This document shows, piece by piece, positions 44,586-53,281 of a DNA stretch of 64,000 nt. The stretch is from Mycobacterium colombiense (GTDB lineage: Bacteria; Actinomycetota; Actinomycetes; Mycobacteriales; Mycobacteriaceae), in NCBI RefSeq assembly GCF_001665835.1, contig NZ_LZSX01000088.1, forward strand, positions 124,001-188,000. Reading direction: 5' to 3'. The position numbers and the translations under genes were made by a program. Below the pieces are notes generated by a model. It was not told where the DNA came from. It saw nothing but the letters and a program-made list of their open reading frames with translations, and did not search any database. Numbering within the stretch: position 1 is the first letter of the stretch; each line of letters opens with the position of its first letter.

Positions 44586-44613
44586 TCACCCTCACCACCA
44601 TTCACCCGGGTGA
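44586..44613 (-). promoter_or_regulatory. Compound palindromic element, site 6 (one half degraded)
   Basis: Minus strand: TCACCCGGGTGA (44613-44602), 10 nt, GGGTGA (44591-44586), then TGACAGC and a lost half-site. It points at the RraA-tail/GNAT frame, about 200 nt before ATG 44385. Confidence 0.7.
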
Positions 44614-44615
44614 GG

Positions 44616-45071
44616 TCACCAGAGGCGCCATCCCTCACCGGCGCTAGTGTCTTCGTCGACGACGACATGCATGGCGGCCTCCTCAGCCGAGGCGGCGCCG
44701 CCATCAATGCCGATGTCGTGGGCGAGGTAATCCGTACCTGGATCCGTGGGGTCGATGTCGACGGCGACGAGCCGACCCGCGCGCATGCCGCCGACCTGGT
44801 CGTCGATTGGCTCGCCATCGCTATCGGCGCTGTCACCGATCCCGTCGCCGTCCCACTGGTCGGTCACGTCGGGCACCTCACGGGCCAGTCGTCGCGCCAG
44901 ACTTTCATGCGTATGCGCTTCCCTCGCAGTGAGACCCCAGGCCCGCAATTCCCGCGGACTTTCCGGGGGTGAGTAGCCTTCGTCCAGGTCGATGCCAGTC
45001 TGTTCTGAGTCCAGGCTTTCCTCTGGTTCGAGCAGATGGGCCTGCACATCATCGAATTCGGAAATCCCCAT
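44616..45071 (-). CDS. DUF5709 protein
   Basis: The start is ATG 45071 (MGISEFDDVQAHLLEPEESL) behind GGGAG, 151 residues. The acidic protein shows the DUF5709 pattern: DEGYSPPESPRELRAWGLT, RLAREVPDV, AGRLVAVDIDP and DIGIDGGAASAEEAAMHVV. DUF5709 proteins are small stress-associated actinobacterial proteins of unknown function. An ATG at 45188 inside element site 7 is in frame and would add 39 residues beginning MTTHPTEA. Confidence 0.83.
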   Translation of the reverse strand: MGISEFDDVQAHLLEPEESLDSEQTGIDLDEGYSPPESPRELRAWGLTAREAHTHESLARRLAREVPDVTDQWDGDGIGDSADSDGEPIDDQVGGMRAGRLVAVDIDPTDPGTDYLAHDIGIDGGAASAEEAAMHVVVDEDTSAGEGWRLW

Positions 45072-45173
45072 CGCGCCGTCTCCCTTTCGTAACTGCAAGG
45101 TTTTATTCGGCCTGCCAGCCTGCCTTCGTGCTGCTACAACCGCACGCTGCTGCGCAGCTAAGGCTGCCTCCGT

Positions 45174-45216
45174 TGGGTGAGTCGTCATCGCCCCGATCGT
45201 CTGTTCGCCCGGGTGA
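45174..45216 (-). promoter_or_regulatory. Compound palindromic element, site 7
   Basis: Minus strand: TCACCCGGGCGA (45216-45205), 11 nt, GGGCGA, TGACGAC, TCACCCA (ends 45174). It points at the DUF5709 gene. The ATG inside it is in frame with DUF5709. Confidence 0.75.
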
Positions 45217-45297
45217 TCAATGGAAGGCATTCTCAGACACGATGATTCGTGACGGGTAACACCTGGCAAGGGTGCCGACAGCCACGAGGCATGCGAA

Positions 45298-47721
45298 CTA
45301 CAAAAGGCCGAGTTCTCGCGCCCGGCTCACCGCCGCGCCACGGTGCTCAACGCGGAGCTTGCGGTACACGGCGCGCTGGTGGGTCTTCACCGTATTGAGC
45401 GAGACGTAGAGCCGCTCACCGATTTCACGTCGCGACAACCGGGTGGCGAGCAGGCGAAGAACCTCAAGCTCCTTGGGGGTCAGTTCCTCACCGACCAAGC
45501 AACTCTCGTTGCGCGAACTCGCCGCGACGCCTGCGCTCCGCTGCGCCGCAGCGAGGAGCGTCGGGGCGATGCCGGCATCGGCGCAACCGCGTACCAGCGT
45601 CGCGACCTCTGCGAGACTCGCCTTTGCGTTCTCGTGGTCGCCGAGGTCCTCGAAGATCTCCGCTCTGACCAACAGCGTTTTGGCCACCTCGAGGATTGCT
45701 CCACCTTGGCGCGCCGACATGACGGCCATGTCGGCGGCAGACGCCGCTGCGTTCGTGTCACCGCGCATACGGAGGACTTTGGCCGTGGTAAGCGAGACCA
45801 TCACGTCCACGAGGTGTTCCGCATCCGCGAGATCCCGGGAGCTGCCGGAAGCCCGGCGGATTTGACGTTCGGCGTCTGCGAGCTGGCCATGCTCGGCCGA
45901 AATCAGCGCCAGATGGCCTAACGCGTAGATGCGGGCGCGACGATCGTCCACCTTTTCGGCCAGCTCTACGGCGCGCCGGAAGGCGGCTTGCGCCTCGGCG
46001 GTGTTGCCCGAAAAGTACAGTGCGGAACCATAGATGCAGTAGGCGCTGGATCGGCCGAGCGGCGCTTCGCCGAGATCGAGGGTGATTGCCCGGCGCGCTG
46101 TCTCAAGCGCCCCGGCGACGTCAGCCGTCTTGAACGAGTGAATTGCGCGCAACACGACGACTTGAGCGCTGATAGCGCGACCCTCTGCGGTGTCGGTCTC
46201 GGATCGGGCCTCGACTGCCTCGATCCACTCGGCGGTGTCATCGAGTTGACCGACGCTTAAGGTGATCCAGGCCCGGGCCACGCTCAGCCGCGGATCCTGT
46301 AAAACGGTCTCCTCGGGAAGCAGATCGAGATAGCCGGAGATGGTGGATACGCCGCCCCCGTTGAATTCGTCGACCCAGTCCGCGGCGATCAGATCAGCAC
46401 TGCGCGCGATGTCACCGGCAGCGAGCAGGTGACGCACCGCCTCATCGATGAGCCCCTCGGCCTCGAACCACGTCGCGGCTCGTCGGTGCAGGTCGGCGAC
46501 GAGATCGGGCTCGGTGCGGCGCAGCTCGGTGCGCAGCAACTCTCCGAATAGCTGGTGATAGCGATACCAGTGACGCGACGTGTCCAGTGGTACCACAAAC
46601 AGGTTTTCGCGCTCTATCTTCTGCAAGACCGAGGTCGAGCCGGACGTTTGCAGCACCGCGTCGCACAGCGCACCGCATAGTCGTCCCAAGACCGACGTAT
46701 GTAGCAGGAAGCTGCGCAGCTGCGGTGGCTGACCGTCGAGCACCTCGGCCATCAAGTAATCAACGATATGACGGTTATCGCCTGCGAACGTCCTGATGAA
46801 CGTGGCGGTATCAGCACGCCCGGCAAGCGAGAGGGCGGCAAGGTAGAGGCCGGCAACCCACCCTTCAGTGCGTCGGTGCAACAGTTGAATGTCCTTGGGG
46901 GCCAAGCCCAGCCCGAGTACATCGTTCAGCAGATGGTCCGCTTCAATCGGCCCGAAACGTAAATCCTCGGTTCGCACTTCGGCAAGCTCGCCGCTGGCCC
47001 TCAGCCGAGCTAACGGCAACATCGGATCGGAGCGGGTGGCCAACACCAGGTGAAGACTCGCCGGCATCCGGCTGATAAAGAACGCAAGCTGCTCATGCAC
47101 CGCTCGACCTACCACCAGATGATAGTCATCAAGAATGAGCACGACCGGACTAGCGATTGTGTCCAGATCATTCAGCAGGGTAGGCAGAACGACCTGCACT
47201 GGGTCGGCACCCATCGCCAGGAGTTCGACCGCGCGAATCCCCGTCCCGGGACTGACCCTCTGCAGCGCGGCGACCACGTACATCCAAAACCACACCGGGT
47301 CGTGGTCGGAGGAGTCAAGCGACAGCCAGGCGAACCGCTCGTCCTCGCCCGCGCCCAAAGCCCACTGCGCCAGCAATGTCGTCTTGCCCCAGCCTGCCGG
47401 CGCACTCAGTAGGGTCAGCTTGCGGCGGCGTCCCGCCGATAGTGCGTCCAGCAGGGCGGCCCGGTGAACGAGCTGCGCGCCGATGGCAGGGACGTGCAAC
47501 TTGGTGGCGAGCAGAACTGCTCGCGCAGCGGCTTCTCCGACGCCGTTGTCGCTGCGCCCAGCTGAGCCGTTCATGTCCGAACTCCGCGAATTTGTTGAAT
47601 CCAGCAGCCGGGCGGGAAAAGTCGGCCTTGACGCGTCCTGGGTGGACGCCGCCATCTCAGCATCCCAGCTTAAGGGCTCAATGATTGTCTCGTGAGCCGC
47701 GCTCACGCTGTGCCCGCTCAC
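45298..47721 (-). CDS. MalT-type LuxR regulator (STAND ATPase)
   Basis: The 807-residue protein starts at GTG 47721, seven nt after GAGGAG. An N-terminal tail is followed by an NTPase with Walker A SAPAGWGKTT (106-115) and Walker B VVLILDDYHLV. A long helical repeat region (ALYFSGNTAEAQAAFRRAVE and similar TPR-like pairs) leads to a C-terminal LuxR HTH (LTPKELEVLRLLATRLSRRE, IGERLYVSLNTVKTHQRAVY). It is a signal-transducing transcription activator, not a quorum-sensing receptor. The GTCTCA repeats lie 70-110 nt upstream. Ligand and targets are unknown. Confidence 0.88.
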   Translation of the reverse strand: MSGHSVSAAHETIIEPLSWDAEMAASTQDASRPTFPARLLDSTNSRSSDMNGSAGRSDNGVGEAAARAVLLATKLHVPAIGAQLVHRAALLDALSAGRRRKLTLLSAPAGWGKTTLLAQWALGAGEDERFAWLSLDSSDHDPVWFWMYVVAALQRVSPGTGIRAVELLAMGADPVQVVLPTLLNDLDTIASPVVLILDDYHLVVGRAVHEQLAFFISRMPASLHLVLATRSDPMLPLARLRASGELAEVRTEDLRFGPIEADHLLNDVLGLGLAPKDIQLLHRRTEGWVAGLYLAALSLAGRADTATFIRTFAGDNRHIVDYLMAEVLDGQPPQLRSFLLHTSVLGRLCGALCDAVLQTSGSTSVLQKIERENLFVVPLDTSRHWYRYHQLFGELLRTELRRTEPDLVADLHRRAATWFEAEGLIDEAVRHLLAAGDIARSADLIAADWVDEFNGGGVSTISGYLDLLPEETVLQDPRLSVARAWITLSVGQLDDTAEWIEAVEARSETDTAEGRAISAQVVVLRAIHSFKTADVAGALETARRAITLDLGEAPLGRSSAYCIYGSALYFSGNTAEAQAAFRRAVELAEKVDDRRARIYALGHLALISAEHGQLADAERQIRRASGSSRDLADAEHLVDVMVSLTTAKVLRMRGDTNAAASAADMAVMSARQGGAILEVAKTLLVRAEIFEDLGDHENAKASLAEVATLVRGCADAGIAPTLLAAAQRSAGVAASSRNESCLVGEELTPKELEVLRLLATRLSRREIGERLYVSLNTVKTHQRAVYRKLRVEHRGAAVSRARELGLL

Positions 47722-47788
47722 CGTATTTCTCCTCTTGTGCGTCGATGTATTGGCTCGTGCGACTTATGACACCGCCGCGGGCAGAGAG

Positions 47789-47869
47789 TTAGCGTCTCAA
47801 CATGAGGTGAATGAGCGTCTCAAAGTGAGACGCCGTGCGGGTGGCGACCCGTCGTCTGGGCGTACTCAT
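47789..47869 (-). CDS. Second ORF of micropeptide module 1 (short)
   Basis: 26 codons starting MSTPRRRVATRTASHFETLI. The ATG overlaps the stop of the preceding micropeptide (ATGA). The counterparts in modules 2 and 3 start at the same overlap and share the small patch around A-S-R-T. The palindromic repeats at 47793-47833 lie wholly inside it, so the frame may be fortuitous. Confidence 0.3.
   Translation of the reverse strand: MSTPRRRVATRTASHFETLIHLMLRR
47793..47833. promoter_or_regulatory. Tandem GTCTCA operators
   Basis: GCGTCTCAAAGTGAGACGC (47815-47833) is a perfect palindrome around AAG. A partial copy, GTCTCA-ACA-TGAGG, starts at 47794, 23 nt earlier. The same pair with 24-nt spacing is found at 59629-59669, and the flanking ATGACAC-GCCGCGGGC is shared too. 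It is upstream of the MalT-type LuxR gene on the opposite strand. Confidence 0.7.
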
Positions 47870-47949
47870 GGTCGTCGGTTCGCCAACGCGTACCCACCGA
47901 CGCCGAACACCAGCGGCATCATCATCAACATTCCCAACACTGCGTTCAT
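47866..47949 (-). CDS. Micropeptide, copy 1 (27 aa)
   Basis: The peptide starts MNAVLGMLMMMPLVFGVGGY and ends ALANRRP. ATG 47952 would add a Met. It forms one hydrophobic membrane segment with a basic end. Copy 2 (49415-49495) shares N-A-x-L-G-M-L-x-M-x-P-x-x-F-G-V-x-G-Y, and copy 3 (50122-50201) is frameshifted. Preserved residues across copies in spite of changed bases argue for translation. Confidence 0.55.
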   Translation of the reverse strand: MNAVLGMLMMMPLVFGVGGYALANRRP

Positions 47950-48021
47950 CATCGTTTTCTCAATTCGTCTGTGTCGTTGGCAATTCAGGCTCAATGACTA
48001 CGTTGGCAGCGCGGGTACCGC

Positions 48022-48055
48022 CTCACCATCGCCCAACGGGTGATCTTTAGGGCTG
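48022..48055. repeat. Module-associated sequence, copy 1
   Basis: CTCACCATCGCCCAACGGGT then GATCTTTAGGG is a diverged copy of the block found at 49571-49645 and 50274-50348 (ACCATCGCCC-AGGGTTGATGTTTAGGG), lying upstream of each micropeptide on the minus strand. It is the probable shared promoter. Confidence 0.5.
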
Positions 48056-48184
48056 GGTCGGTGTATACCTAGTGGCCTTGATATTCGGCGCACCGGTCAA
48101 CTCGAGCGCCGCATGAGTTGCGTCGAAGACATGCGTAACCGCCTGCGAAGATTCCGAGTAAAACGGAGGCTCTGGCTAGCCGGG
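48056..48184. other. Short gap, possible tiny ORF
   Basis: A 25-codon basic frame starting at 48112 (MSCVEDMRNRLRRFRVKRRL) with no ribosome binding site is the only content. Nothing else is supported. Confidence 0.2.
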
Positions 48185-49360
48185 TCATGAGACTCCTTCC
48201 TCAACTTCGCCGGGTGACGCCTTAAATGCCGAATCGCAATGGTCGAGGCGGAAGTCGCCGCCTAGCGGCTTTTCCGATGCCGCGGACATCCCCGGGCCAT
48301 AGGCTCCGGAATGGCCGTAATCGACGACCCGGGCTACCGCGTCGGACTGTGCCAACCGACTCACCTGGCTCCCAGCCGCGAGAGCTGGGCTGGTGGCGGC
48401 GATGGCGGAGCTGATGGCTTCGGTGACCGCCTGCGGGATTTCATGCAAAAGCGTGTGCCCTGCGGTGGGCCGGTGGATGAGCGTCGCCCCTGGGATACCG
48501 TCGGCCAGCTCGCGCGCGTGCCACATCGGCGTGAGCTTGTCCGCTCCTCCACTGATGATGGTTGTCTTGGCCGTGATAGAGCTCAGGGTTTGAGAGCAGT
48601 CGTACTCTTTTAAGCCGCGTAAGAAGCCGACTTTGGTCGTCGACGGGGTGGCGTTGACGGCGGCCGCGGACATAGCGACCAACGATTTCGGAGCGGCTTC
48701 TCCGTATCCGCCACGTCTGGTCACGGCCGCACACACCGGCCGGGCCAGGAATTGAACGACCTCATCGGTACCAGCGCGAGGCATGCGGTGTACGAGGTAG
48801 TAGAGCATGCTGGTCGCGGGGGTACTCAGCAGCCGGCAGAGACCGTGCGAGGCGAGATTTCCCGCGGCGGCCGCGACGAGAACAAGGCTCTCCGGGTCAA
48901 CGGGACGCTTGCGGGCCGGCCGGCGAAGATAGGCTAAAGCCGTCATCCCGCCCATCGAGTGCCCCACCAGGGTGAGCGTGCCCGTAACGCCAAGCGCGAC
49001 CAGCAATTCGGCGAGGTCGTCGGCGAGTCGGTCTATCCGGTACGTGTGCATTGACGCATTGCCGGATTCGCCGTGACCACGGTGGTCGTAACTGATGATC
49101 CGGATGTTGTTGCCCCAGCGACGGATCAACTGCGTTATCTGGATGTTCCACGATTCTTTGTTCAAGCAAAAGCCGTGGAGAAGTACGACTGTATGGCCAG
49201 CGGCGTGAGATCCCCAGTCACGAACGGACAGCGAGACGCCATCGCTCGTGGTGACTGTGCGGTCGCAGGCCAGCGATCGACGTGTGCCGGGCGTTCGCCT
49301 ACGGCTGCATCGCGGTGGCGGCCTCTTTGGCGTCATCGCCGTGTCACCCGACATGGCCAT
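48185..49360 (-). CDS. Alpha/beta hydrolase
   Basis: The 391-residue frame starts at ATG 49360. The hydrolase fold is clear: oxyanion HGFCLNKESW, DHRGHGESG, nucleophile Ser135 in LVGHSMGGMT, acid in ISGGADKLTP, and His in TAGHTLLHE. A basic N-terminus (RPPPRCSRRRTPGTRR) may be cytoplasmic or cleaved. An extra 60 residues at the C-terminus are unassigned. It is close to lipase/esterase-like mycobacterial proteins such as LipG-type hydrolases. It follows a truncated second ORF of micropeptide module 2 with an overlapping stop. Confidence 0.85.
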   Translation of the reverse strand: MAMSGDTAMTPKRPPPRCSRRRTPGTRRSLACDRTVTTSDGVSLSVRDWGSHAAGHTVVLLHGFCLNKESWNIQITQLIRRWGNNIRIISYDHRGHGESGNASMHTYRIDRLADDLAELLVALGVTGTLTLVGHSMGGMTALAYLRRPARKRPVDPESLVLVAAAAGNLASHGLCRLLSTPATSMLYYLVHRMPRAGTDEVVQFLARPVCAAVTRRGGYGEAAPKSLVAMSAAAVNATPSTTKVGFLRGLKEYDCSQTLSSITAKTTIISGGADKLTPMWHARELADGIPGATLIHRPTAGHTLLHEIPQAVTEAISSAIAATSPALAAGSQVSRLAQSDAVARVVDYGHSGAYGPGMSAASEKPLGGDFRLDHCDSAFKASPGEVEEGVS

Positions 49361-49418
49361 CGAGATGTACAGTCCTGCTCGCTGTTTCGGCGAGCGAGCT
49401 GGCGCGACCGGCGGTCAT
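49344..49418 (-). CDS. Second ORF of micropeptide module 2, truncated
   Basis: 24 codons reading MTAGRASSLAETASRTVHLD, starting at the ATGA overlap with the micropeptide stop. It aligns with the start of the 64-residue protein of module 3 (MTARWPGPIAESASRTIDTD) and ends early in the start region of the hydrolase gene. Confidence 0.4.
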   Translation of the reverse strand: MTAGRASSLAETASRTVHLDGHVG

Positions 49419-49495
49419 CGGGACACCATCGTGTACCCGGCGACACCGAACGCGACCGGCACCATCGCCAGCATTCCAAGCGCCGCATTCAACAT
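49415..49495 (-). CDS. Micropeptide, copy 2 (26 aa)
   Basis: The peptide starts MLNAALGMLAMVPVAFGVAG and ends YTMVSR: one membrane segment with a short basic tail. An AAGAG lies seven nt before the ATG. The coding pattern matches copies 1 and 3, and the next ORF starts in the ATGA overlap. Confidence 0.6.
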   Translation of the reverse strand: MLNAALGMLAMVPVAFGVAGYTMVSR

Positions 49496-49570
49496 TGTTC
49501 GCTCTTTCCCTTGTGCGCTCACCGGCACGGTGTGTGGCCTGGCTGGGCCGTCGCTTTGCGTGAGAAACGT

Positions 49571-49645
49571 GATTAGTTGTCGAGTACTACGGTCGTCGGG
49601 CGGGCAGTGTAAAACCATCGCCCGAGGGTTGATGTTTAGGGGCCG
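49571..49645. repeat. Module-associated repeat, copy 2
   Basis: A block of about 75 bases (GATTAGTTGTCGAGTACTAC to GGTTGATGTTTAGGGGC) recurs nearly identical at 50274-50348 and, in part, at 48022-48055. Each lies about 80-150 nt upstream of a micropeptide on the minus strand. Confidence 0.75.
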
Positions 49646-49930
49646 ACGGGTCTAGTACTTAGGCCGACGCGTGGGAAGCCGTTGAGGTGAAACAGCACAG
49701 CCGATGGTTCAGGTCATGGGCTGAGACGGCAGGCCCAACCACCGCCGAGATATTCGACGACCAAGCTGAACACGGCCATGACACCAGCGGCATAATCGCG
49801 AAGCTTGATCAGGCTCGGCAGGGAGCAGTCGCCCCAATGTGAATTACGAGGCGGTCGCTCGGGTTAGAACGTGATTAGTCGCCCTAATTCAGACATAACA
49901 TCGTCTGACCATCAAGATGGCCAACAGCCT
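49646..49930. other. Intergenic, no confident gene
   Basis: On the minus strand one frame contains YAAGVMAVFSLVVEYLGGGW then ACRLSP, a possible degraded membrane segment. No start or ribosome binding site supports it. Confidence 0.3.
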
Positions 49931-50125
49931 CTACCAAAGTGGGTCCGCGGTGATCTGTAGCCATGCTTCGAATTCCACTTGCTCGCGGCGTTTTTGCGCC
50001 CGTTTGGCACGCAATCGTTGGATGATGGTTGCAAGTTCGCCATTCCCCGCTCGTCGCACCCGCGCGTCGGTATCGATAGTGCGGCTTGCTGATTCGGCAA
50101 TCGGGCCGGGCCAGCGTGCGGTCAT
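49931..50125 (-). CDS. Second ORF of micropeptide module 3 (64 aa)
   Basis: The ORF starts MTARWPGPIAESASRTIDTD at ATG 50125, in the ATGA overlap with the end of micropeptide copy 3. It ends in a charged helix (ELATIIQRLRAKRAQKRREQ then VEFEAWLQITADPLW). This is the longest example of the module's second ORF and looks like a soluble helical protein. No family is known. Confidence 0.5.
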   Translation of the reverse strand: MTARWPGPIAESASRTIDTDARVRRAGNGELATIIQRLRAKRAQKRREQVEFEAWLQITADPLW

Positions 50126-50201
50126 CGCGACACCGCCGCGTACCCGGCAAGCCAGAACGTCACCGGCAGCATTGCCAGCATTCCTTAGCTGCGTTCAGCA
50201 T
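50122..50201 (-). pseudogene. Micropeptide, copy 3, one-base frameshift
   Basis: The 80-nt frame (81 in copy 2) reads MLNAA, then shifts after one missing base to GMLAMLPVTFWLAGYAAVSR. The rest of the peptide is preserved in the new frame. The same upstream repeat and downstream ATGA overlap are kept. Confidence 0.6.
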
Positions 50202-50273
50202 TGTTCGCTCTTTCCGTTGCGTGCTCACTGGCGGGTGTATGACTGCGCCGCGACCGTCGCTCGGGTGAGGACG

Positions 50274-50348
50274 CAATTAGTCGTCGAGTACTACGGTCGT
50301 CGTGCGGGCAGTGCAAAACCATCGCCCGAGGGTTGATGTTTAGGGGCA
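50274..50348. repeat. Module-associated repeat, copy 3
   Basis: Nearly the same as 49571-49645: AATTAGTCGTCGAGTACTAC to GTTGATGTTTAGGGGC. This indicates a recent duplication of the module together with its upstream region. Confidence 0.75.
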
Positions 50349-50389
50349 GATGGATGCAGTACTAGGCGGCCCCGCATCTCACGTGTCGG

Positions 50390-53194
50390 TCAACCAGCGC
50401 CGCGCATGAGCTGCGCCAATTGGGCGCGCGAAGTAATGCCCAGTTTGGCGAATGCGTTGTGGACGTGGGTCTTCACCGTGTGGGGGGAGAGGTGCAGCTC
50501 AGTGGCGACGTCGCGGTTGGTCGCGCCCTGTGCGATGAGGTTGACGACCTTGAGTTCGGAGTCGGTGAGGCTGTCCCAGCCCGTTTTTGCCCGCGGCTGG
50601 GCGACGATGCGCCGTTCCACGCCTAATCGGCGCAGCGCGCGGGCGACCCGGCGGGCATCGGCGAGCGCTTCGCATTCCACGAAAGTGTCGAATGCCTTAT
50701 CGAGGCTCTCGGTCGCCTCCGCATCGCGTCCGGCGCGTGCTAGTTCCTCGGCGGCGTCCTCGGCGGCGTCGGCGTAAAGAAGCGGACGCCACGTACCCAA
50801 CGCGTTGGCCGCTTCCAACAGCGCATCAGCATCACCATCCAGGATTCCGCGGGCCTGCTGGGCGACCGCCGCGAACAACGCCACTCCGGGGCGCTCGCGT
50901 TCCAGCACCTCGACGGTCTGCAGCACCCGCGCGCGCAGCCCGGCGTCGCCGGCCACTGACGCCACCCGCGACATCAAGATGACTTGGTCGAACACGTTAG
51001 GCCACAGCGGTGTGATGACACGCGTGTTCTGGCCCCCGAGCCAGCGCACCGCATCGTGAACGTCGCCTCGGTGCCACGCGGCAAGCGCGACCACGTAAGC
51101 CGCGCCGCAGGACAACAAAGGTGAGGTGCTGGGATACAGGCCCTGTGCCTCAGACACCAGGTCTTGCAATAACTTTCGGTCACCTGTTCGCGCGGCGACC
51201 TCAGCCAGAACGAGCATGCGCTCAATGTTGACCTCGGTACTGTTCGCCCATTCGCGCCGGGGCAGCGCCTCGATGGTGCCGCGCGCCGCGGCCAAACGAC
51301 CCGCCGCCGCATGAACCATCCCGCCCAGGTGGGTCCAGCCGGGAAGCGCCATCGCGTTGCGCTCGCGATGCGCTTTCTCGGTACCCTCGGCAACTTGCGC
51401 GCTGGCGTCCTCCAAGCTGCCCGTGCAAACAATCAGGCCTGCGCGGCGCTTGGCCGCGTAGATGCCGCCGAAGGTAGCCTCACCGCTGCGCGTCAGCGCT
51501 TCTACCTTGTCCATGCTCCGAAGTGCGCGCACCGCATAACCGTCCTGATAGTCGATCAGGGCAAGCGCGGTGGCGCTGACGATCCGGGCTTCCAAATCGC
51601 CGGTCGCCGCGGCCGCGGCCGCGGCCACGCCCGCTGCCGCGGCGTCCGCATGCAGGCCGTTGACCACCTCGAAGTAGGCCACCCAGGCCTGATGGCGCGC
51701 CCTGGTGATGTCGTTGATGCCGGCCAATTGCAGCGCGTGACGGAGCTCGGCAATGCGTTGCTCCGGGTCCTCGGTGCCCGCGGCCACCTGCAGCCGAATC
51801 TCGGCTTCGTCGTCTTGCGACAGCTGCGTTGCGAGCGCCCTGTCGGCAAGCGCGTGGGCCTCGTCATACCGGGTCGCCCGATTCAGCCACTCCACCGTGT
51901 CGGCGACGAGTGACCCGTAGTCAACGCCGTGGGCGGGCAATAGCTCCAATGCGCGCTTGCTCAAGTCGGCGGCCGCACTCGCATCGCCACGGCCAACCGA
52001 TTGCGCGGCTTGGCGCAGCGCATCGATCGCCTCCCGGTCTCCCGGCTCGGCGCTGCGTGCCAGCTGGGTGGCCACCTCCGCCGGGGCCGCGCCGATCCCC
52101 AGCATGACCGACGCCGCTTGGCGCTCCATCGCCCGCCGCAACGACTGCGGCAACGACTGCCGGGTGGCTTCACGCAGCAAGTCATGCCGAAACCTCAGCC
52201 GTGCACCATCTTCCACGAGCAGATCCGCGCGCACCGCCTCCTCGAGCGCCGACAGCAACGACGCCGGCTGGCGTTCCAGCATCGCGGCCAACAGCCCGGC
52301 CGAAAACCGGTCGGGCAGCACCGCGGCCACTCGCACCACCTCTGACGCGTCGCCGGAGAGCAGGTCCAGCCGCTGGTGCATTGTCGCGCCCAGACGCCGC
52401 GGCAGCGCGTCTCCGGTGGCCAGCACCCGCCCGCCGCTGGCGTTCAGTCGGCCTTCCTCGCCCAGCCCCCCGAGCAACTCGCTGACCAGAAACGGATTTC
52501 CGTGTGCCTTGGCGGCCAGATTCAATAGCGACACATCGGCTTTCGCCCGCACGGCGTCTTGAACCATGTCGGCGACCGCGTCCGGCGTCATGGCCGCCAA
52601 TCGCAAAAATGTGGCATTCGCGCGTTGCAGCACCGACAACGTCTCTTGCACCGCAGGCCCGCCCGCCCCGGTGCGGGCAGTCAACACCCACAGCACCGGC
52701 GCACCCGGCCGCACGGTGGCCAGCGACCGCAGCGCCAACAGCGTGCCGTTATCGGCCCAGTGAACGTCCTCCAACACAATCACCAGCGGCGTTGCCGCGG
52801 CTGCCGTATGAATGGCGTTGGCCAAATCGTGCACCACCCAGTAGCGCAGATCGGCCGACGTGCCCAAGCGACGCAAAGCCTCCGCATCACCGACAGGGGG
52901 CTCCGCGCGCAGGGTCGCCATGAATAGCGAGAAAAACGGCACCGTCTGCTGATACTCGAACGCCTCGCCGAACAGTGCCCGAACACCGGCCTTCTCAGCG
53001 AGAGCCAAGACCTCGGTCAACAAGCGGCTCTTGCCAATGCCCGGTGGGCCCTCGATGACCAGCACGCCACCGCGCCCCTGGGCCACCGCGGTAACCAGTG
53101 CGCCGATCATTTTCAGCTCGTCTGCCCGCCCCCGAATCGGCGGAGTGACCAGCCTCTGGCCGCAGACATCAAATAGGCCGGTTGAAGACCCCAC
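50390..53194 (-). CDS. LuxR-family regulator with AAA-type ATPase, LuxR1
   Basis: The 934-residue protein starts at GTG 53194. The ATPase of the STAND/LAL class at about 20-330 has Walker A IEGPPGIGKSRLL and Walker B PLVIVLEDVHWADNG. A long alpha-solenoid with TPR-like helices follows, then a C-terminal LuxR HTH (LTDSELKVVNLIAQGATNRD, VATELHLSPHTVKTHVHNAF). Such LAL regulators usually respond to a nucleotide or small ligand. It is one of three tandem paralogues; parts are almost identical to LuxR2 and others to LuxR3, suggesting gene conversion. Ligand and targets are unknown. Confidence 0.88.
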   Translation of the reverse strand: MGSSTGLFDVCGQRLVTPPIRGRADELKMIGALVTAVAQGRGGVLVIEGPPGIGKSRLLTEVLALAEKAGVRALFGEAFEYQQTVPFFSLFMATLRAEPPVGDAEALRRLGTSADLRYWVVHDLANAIHTAAAATPLVIVLEDVHWADNGTLLALRSLATVRPGAPVLWVLTARTGAGGPAVQETLSVLQRANATFLRLAAMTPDAVADMVQDAVRAKADVSLLNLAAKAHGNPFLVSELLGGLGEEGRLNASGGRVLATGDALPRRLGATMHQRLDLLSGDASEVVRVAAVLPDRFSAGLLAAMLERQPASLLSALEEAVRADLLVEDGARLRFRHDLLREATRQSLPQSLRRAMERQAASVMLGIGAAPAEVATQLARSAEPGDREAIDALRQAAQSVGRGDASAAADLSKRALELLPAHGVDYGSLVADTVEWLNRATRYDEAHALADRALATQLSQDDEAEIRLQVAAGTEDPEQRIAELRHALQLAGINDITRARHQAWVAYFEVVNGLHADAAAAGVAAAAAAATGDLEARIVSATALALIDYQDGYAVRALRSMDKVEALTRSGEATFGGIYAAKRRAGLIVCTGSLEDASAQVAEGTEKAHRERNAMALPGWTHLGGMVHAAAGRLAAARGTIEALPRREWANSTEVNIERMLVLAEVAARTGDRKLLQDLVSEAQGLYPSTSPLLSCGAAYVVALAAWHRGDVHDAVRWLGGQNTRVITPLWPNVFDQVILMSRVASVAGDAGLRARVLQTVEVLERERPGVALFAAVAQQARGILDGDADALLEAANALGTWRPLLYADAAEDAAEELARAGRDAEATESLDKAFDTFVECEALADARRVARALRRLGVERRIVAQPRAKTGWDSLTDSELKVVNLIAQGATNRDVATELHLSPHTVKTHVHNAFAKLGITSRAQLAQLMRGAG

Positions 53195-53219
53195 GGGGTT
53201 CCCTGTCTTCCGTCTAGCG

Positions 53220-53250
53220 GACTGCCACTGCAGTGCACGTCATTCTAGGC
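53220..53250 (-). promoter_or_regulatory. Promoter-operator of LuxR1
   Basis: GGACTGCCACTGCAGTGCAC and CATTCTAGGC are shared with 56119-56150 in front of LuxR2. On the minus strand TAGAAT (53247-53242) could be the -10 hexamer, followed by the near-palindrome CTGCCACTGCAG, absent in front of LuxR3. Confidence 0.5.
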
Positions 53251-53281
53251 CGCGCACGTGCAGCCACCCGATTCGCGTCGA

